Below are positions 62,330-64,000 of a stretch of DNA of 64,000 bases, one piece after another. The stretch lies in NCBI RefSeq assembly GCF_900105735.1, contig NZ_LT629793.1, forward strand, positions 3,038,001 through 3,102,000. The letters run 5' to 3'. The position numbers and the translations under genes are program-made. Source of the stretch: Pseudomonas yamanorum. GTDB taxonomy: Bacteria > Pseudomonadota > Gammaproteobacteria > Pseudomonadales > Pseudomonadaceae. Position 1 is the first letter of the stretch, and each line of letters starts with the position of its first letter. The notes below the pieces were generated by a model. The model made no database searches and was not told where the DNA came from. It saw nothing but the letters and a program-made list of their open reading frames with translations.

Positions 62330-63187
62330 CTAGGTTGGGCTTTGCTCAATCGTTTGCTGGACGCACGCCATACGCCTGAGTGTTTGATCCGTCTCGGCCG
62401 ATTGCTGCAGGCACTGGTGATAGGCGCTGATATAGGCCTCGACTGCGGCGCTGGCCTGCTGTGGCGTAACACGCGCCAGATACTCCACGAACGAACGCCG
62501 GCCGATCTGGAAATGTTGGTAATCCAGCGGAAAATCCCAATAGCCACCCCAGGTCAAAAAGCCGTGTTCGGCAAACAGGTCAATCACCTCTTCCGCCCGC
62601 CCCGGGCGCGCCGGCTTGCCGGGGCGAGCATCCAGGCGATTAACGGCAGTCGCGGTACTTGCCTTGGGCTCAACAGTGGCCTGGCCGGTGAATTCACCTC
62701 GCGGGTTACGCCCGAACAAAACGAATGGGTTTTGCAGAGGGTTAAGGTCAATTGCGGCGCCGTAGGCGTGCAGCGACCACCCCGAAGCGCCACTGACCTG
62801 TCGCCCATTAAAACCACTGGTATTGTTGCGGGCCATCGAGACCTTGTCATTGCCTCGATAGGTTTCCAGCCTGACCGCCTGATGCACCGGGAACCGACGT
62901 TGCAGCAACTGCCTGAAGATTTCCTCCACATGGGGCGCGATGGCATCCAACACCACTAGCTGCCCGTTGTTATGCAGCACTCCGCCAAAGTCCACGTAGC
63001 TGAACGTCACCCGCGCCAGGCGGGCGCAGGGCAACGGATTGGTGGCGGTGATGGTGTGGCGAAGCTGCATCTGCCGACAGTCATTCACGCTCAACGGGAT
63101 GACCGAGGCCAGCGTGCCTTGTGCGACCAGCAACCCGGCGAGCAGCAAGACACCGGGGACAACACCACGAGAAAATCCAAAAGCCAT
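62330..63187 (-). CDS. M15-family metallopeptidase
   Basis: 285 residues: signal peptide (about 1-28), then a D-Ala-D-Ala carboxypeptidase-like domain. Zinc motif GWSLHAYGAAIDLN (SxHxxGxAxD) near residue 140 and DYQHFQIG near 238 supply the second His. Likely cuts peptidoglycan stem peptides in the periplasm. ATG 63187 follows AAAGGA by eight bases. Stands alone between the thioesterase and recQ 3' end. Confidence 0.88.
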   Translation of the reverse strand: MAFGFSRGVVPGVLLLAGLLVAQGTLASVIPLSVNDCRQMQLRHTITATNPLPCARLARVTFSYVDFGGVLHNNGQLVVLDAIAPHVEEIFRQLLQRRFPVHQAVRLETYRGNDKVSMARNNTSGFNGRQVSGASGWSLHAYGAAIDLNPLQNPFVLFGRNPRGEFTGQATVEPKASTATAVNRLDARPGKPARPGRAEEVIDLFAEHGFLTWGGYWDFPLDYQHFQIGRRSFVEYLARVTPQQASAAVEAYISAYHQCLQQSAETDQTLRRMACVQQTIEQSPT

Positions 63188-63301
63188 GGGCAATTCCTTT
63201 GCAGAAGAAGTGGAGCATCAAACCTTCTCACCTGCGGGCACGGTCCGACTGTCGGCGGCGTCTGCCACTGGAAGGGAAAGCGCGACCTTCCAGACCGGAA
63301 A

Positions 63302-64000
63302 TCAGAGTGCCTCCAACCCTGCCTCCGCCCATTCACGAACCTCTGCATAGGGATACTCCTCCAGTACCGCGAAACCTGGAATCCCTCGTGCCTTCAGCTT
63401 GGTAAACAACGGCACGCTGAGACCGCATAAAAACCGTGTCAGCCGCTCCGCGCTTGGCAAGTCGCCGCTGTACTCATGGTGGCTGTGGATAAATTCGCCG
63501 CAAAGCGCGAGAAAGTTTTTATCCACAAGCGGCGGCAAGCTCGGCGGCGCCGGCAAGTGGGCGACGTTACCGTGGCATACCGAGCAGTGCCCGCACTGCC
63601 GGGGCGCGTTTTCATCACCGAAGTAATGCGCCAGGCGGTAACCCAGGCACTCCTGTGTCGCGAACAGATCCAGCATGGCGTGAATCCGTGCCACCTCCGT
63701 CACCTCATGCTGCTTGAAGCCTGTGTATAACTCCGTGCTCAGCGCCTGTGGATCGAAGTCGGTATTCAGCAGGGCGTAGACCTCGGTCATCTGCCGGCTT
63801 TCCATCTCGATCAGGCCTTGTTCCTGAAAGTAATCCAGGGCCTTCACCACCCGGCTGCGCTCGGCCTGGTGCTGTTGATACAGCGCGTCGAAGTCCACCG
63901 TCGCCCAGGTTTTCGCCCGTTTGCAGACCTCGATAATCGCTGCGACAAACTGCTGCCGCTCGCCGGTAAAACGCGCCAGCAATGCCTCTGGTTCAATCAA
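63302..64000 (-). CDS. recQ: RecQ-type DNA helicase, C-terminal part (start outside window)
   Basis: 233 codons of the C-terminal half; transcription comes from beyond base 64000. The RQC zinc-binding segment CLGYRLAHYFGDENAPRQCGHCSVCHG shows four cysteines, and a winged-helix tail follows. The ATPase motifs lie outside. A smaller RecQ relative rather than the main RecQ is possible; only the tail is seen. No ATG at the right edge, so partial. Confidence 0.8.
   Translation of the reverse strand: MIEPEALLARFTGERQQFVAAIIEVCKRAKTWATVDFDALYQQHQAERSRVVKALDYFQEQGLIEMESRQMTEVYALLNTDFDPQALSTELYTGFKQHEVTEVARIHAMLDLFATQECLGYRLAHYFGDENAPRQCGHCSVCHGNVAHLPAPPSLPPLVDKNFLALCGEFIHSHHEYSGDLPSAERLTRFLCGLSVPLFTKLKARGIPGFAVLEEYPYAEVREWAEAGLEAL

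Overview
The window is a piece of a fluorescent Pseudomonas chromosome, most likely the P. fluorescens group. I infer this from protein-level identity of the housekeeping genes, high G+C with strong third-position bias, Pseudomonas-restricted families (DUF2790, DUF3077, OprD porin, DctB/DctD), a gene order that follows the glnA-to-rml/dct/fdh stretch of other Pseudomonas genomes, and abundant REP/REPIN palindromes carrying the GTGGGAGC core. No plasmid, prophage, transposase or CRISPR array is visible.

Layout. 1-4866: end of glnA, a periplasmic chorismate mutase, and ntrB-ntrC with a probable NtrC/sigma-54 control region. 4867-5490: a REPIN, a terminator and an unusual four-copy 43-bp repeat array. 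5490-7739: a hypothetical membrane protein, trmL, secB, grxC and a rhodanese. 7891-12979: gpmI, an EnvC-like LytM factor, the carboxyl-terminal protease ctpA and a polysaccharide deacetylase (cell-wall remodelling). 13054-18181: a Vps62-like protein, then hisB-hisH-DUF2164-hisA-hisF and a periplasmic binding protein on the minus strand. 18438-23972: an MFS transporter, then asmA-mutY-yggX. 24076-30123: tRNA-Phe followed by three small membrane/secreted proteins, a glycosyltransferase, an SBF transporter, a hydrolase and a small basic-tailed protein. 30265-36442: a GABA-type permease with a sigma-54 promoter, a basic amino-acid ABC transporter and a methyltransferase. 36685-37626: an orphan BcsQ/WssA-type ATPase behind a perfect FleQ box. 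37999-41215: DUF2790, tRNA-Thr, a structured leader plus DUF3077, an SDR, a FrnE-like DsbA and a tautomerase. 41417-46253: OprD porin, a second DsbA-like protein, aguA and aguB. 46646-50020: rmlBACD. 50048-53247: dctB-dctD. 53275-60852: thioesterase, cysQ, nudE, yrfG, kbp, a LysR regulator, fdhD and an FdhF/YdeP-type oxidoreductase. 61175-64000: a glycine-zipper protein, a thioesterase, an M15 peptidase and the C-terminal part of recQ.

How it works together. Nitrogen sensing (glnA, ntrBC), GABA and basic amino-acid uptake, and agmatine-to-putrescine conversion form a nitrogen theme. The dTDP-rhamnose and cell-wall genes form an envelope theme. C4-dicarboxylate sensing and formate-type oxidation add carbon control. 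Operons are tight: many neighbours overlap by ATGA or TAATG.

The signals I find most worth following are the orphan BcsQ with FleQ boxes (probable relic of a cellulose operon), the structured DUF3077 leader, a possible short RNA/attenuator before oprD, the 43-bp repeat array, the nested REPINs, and two sigma-54 promoters.
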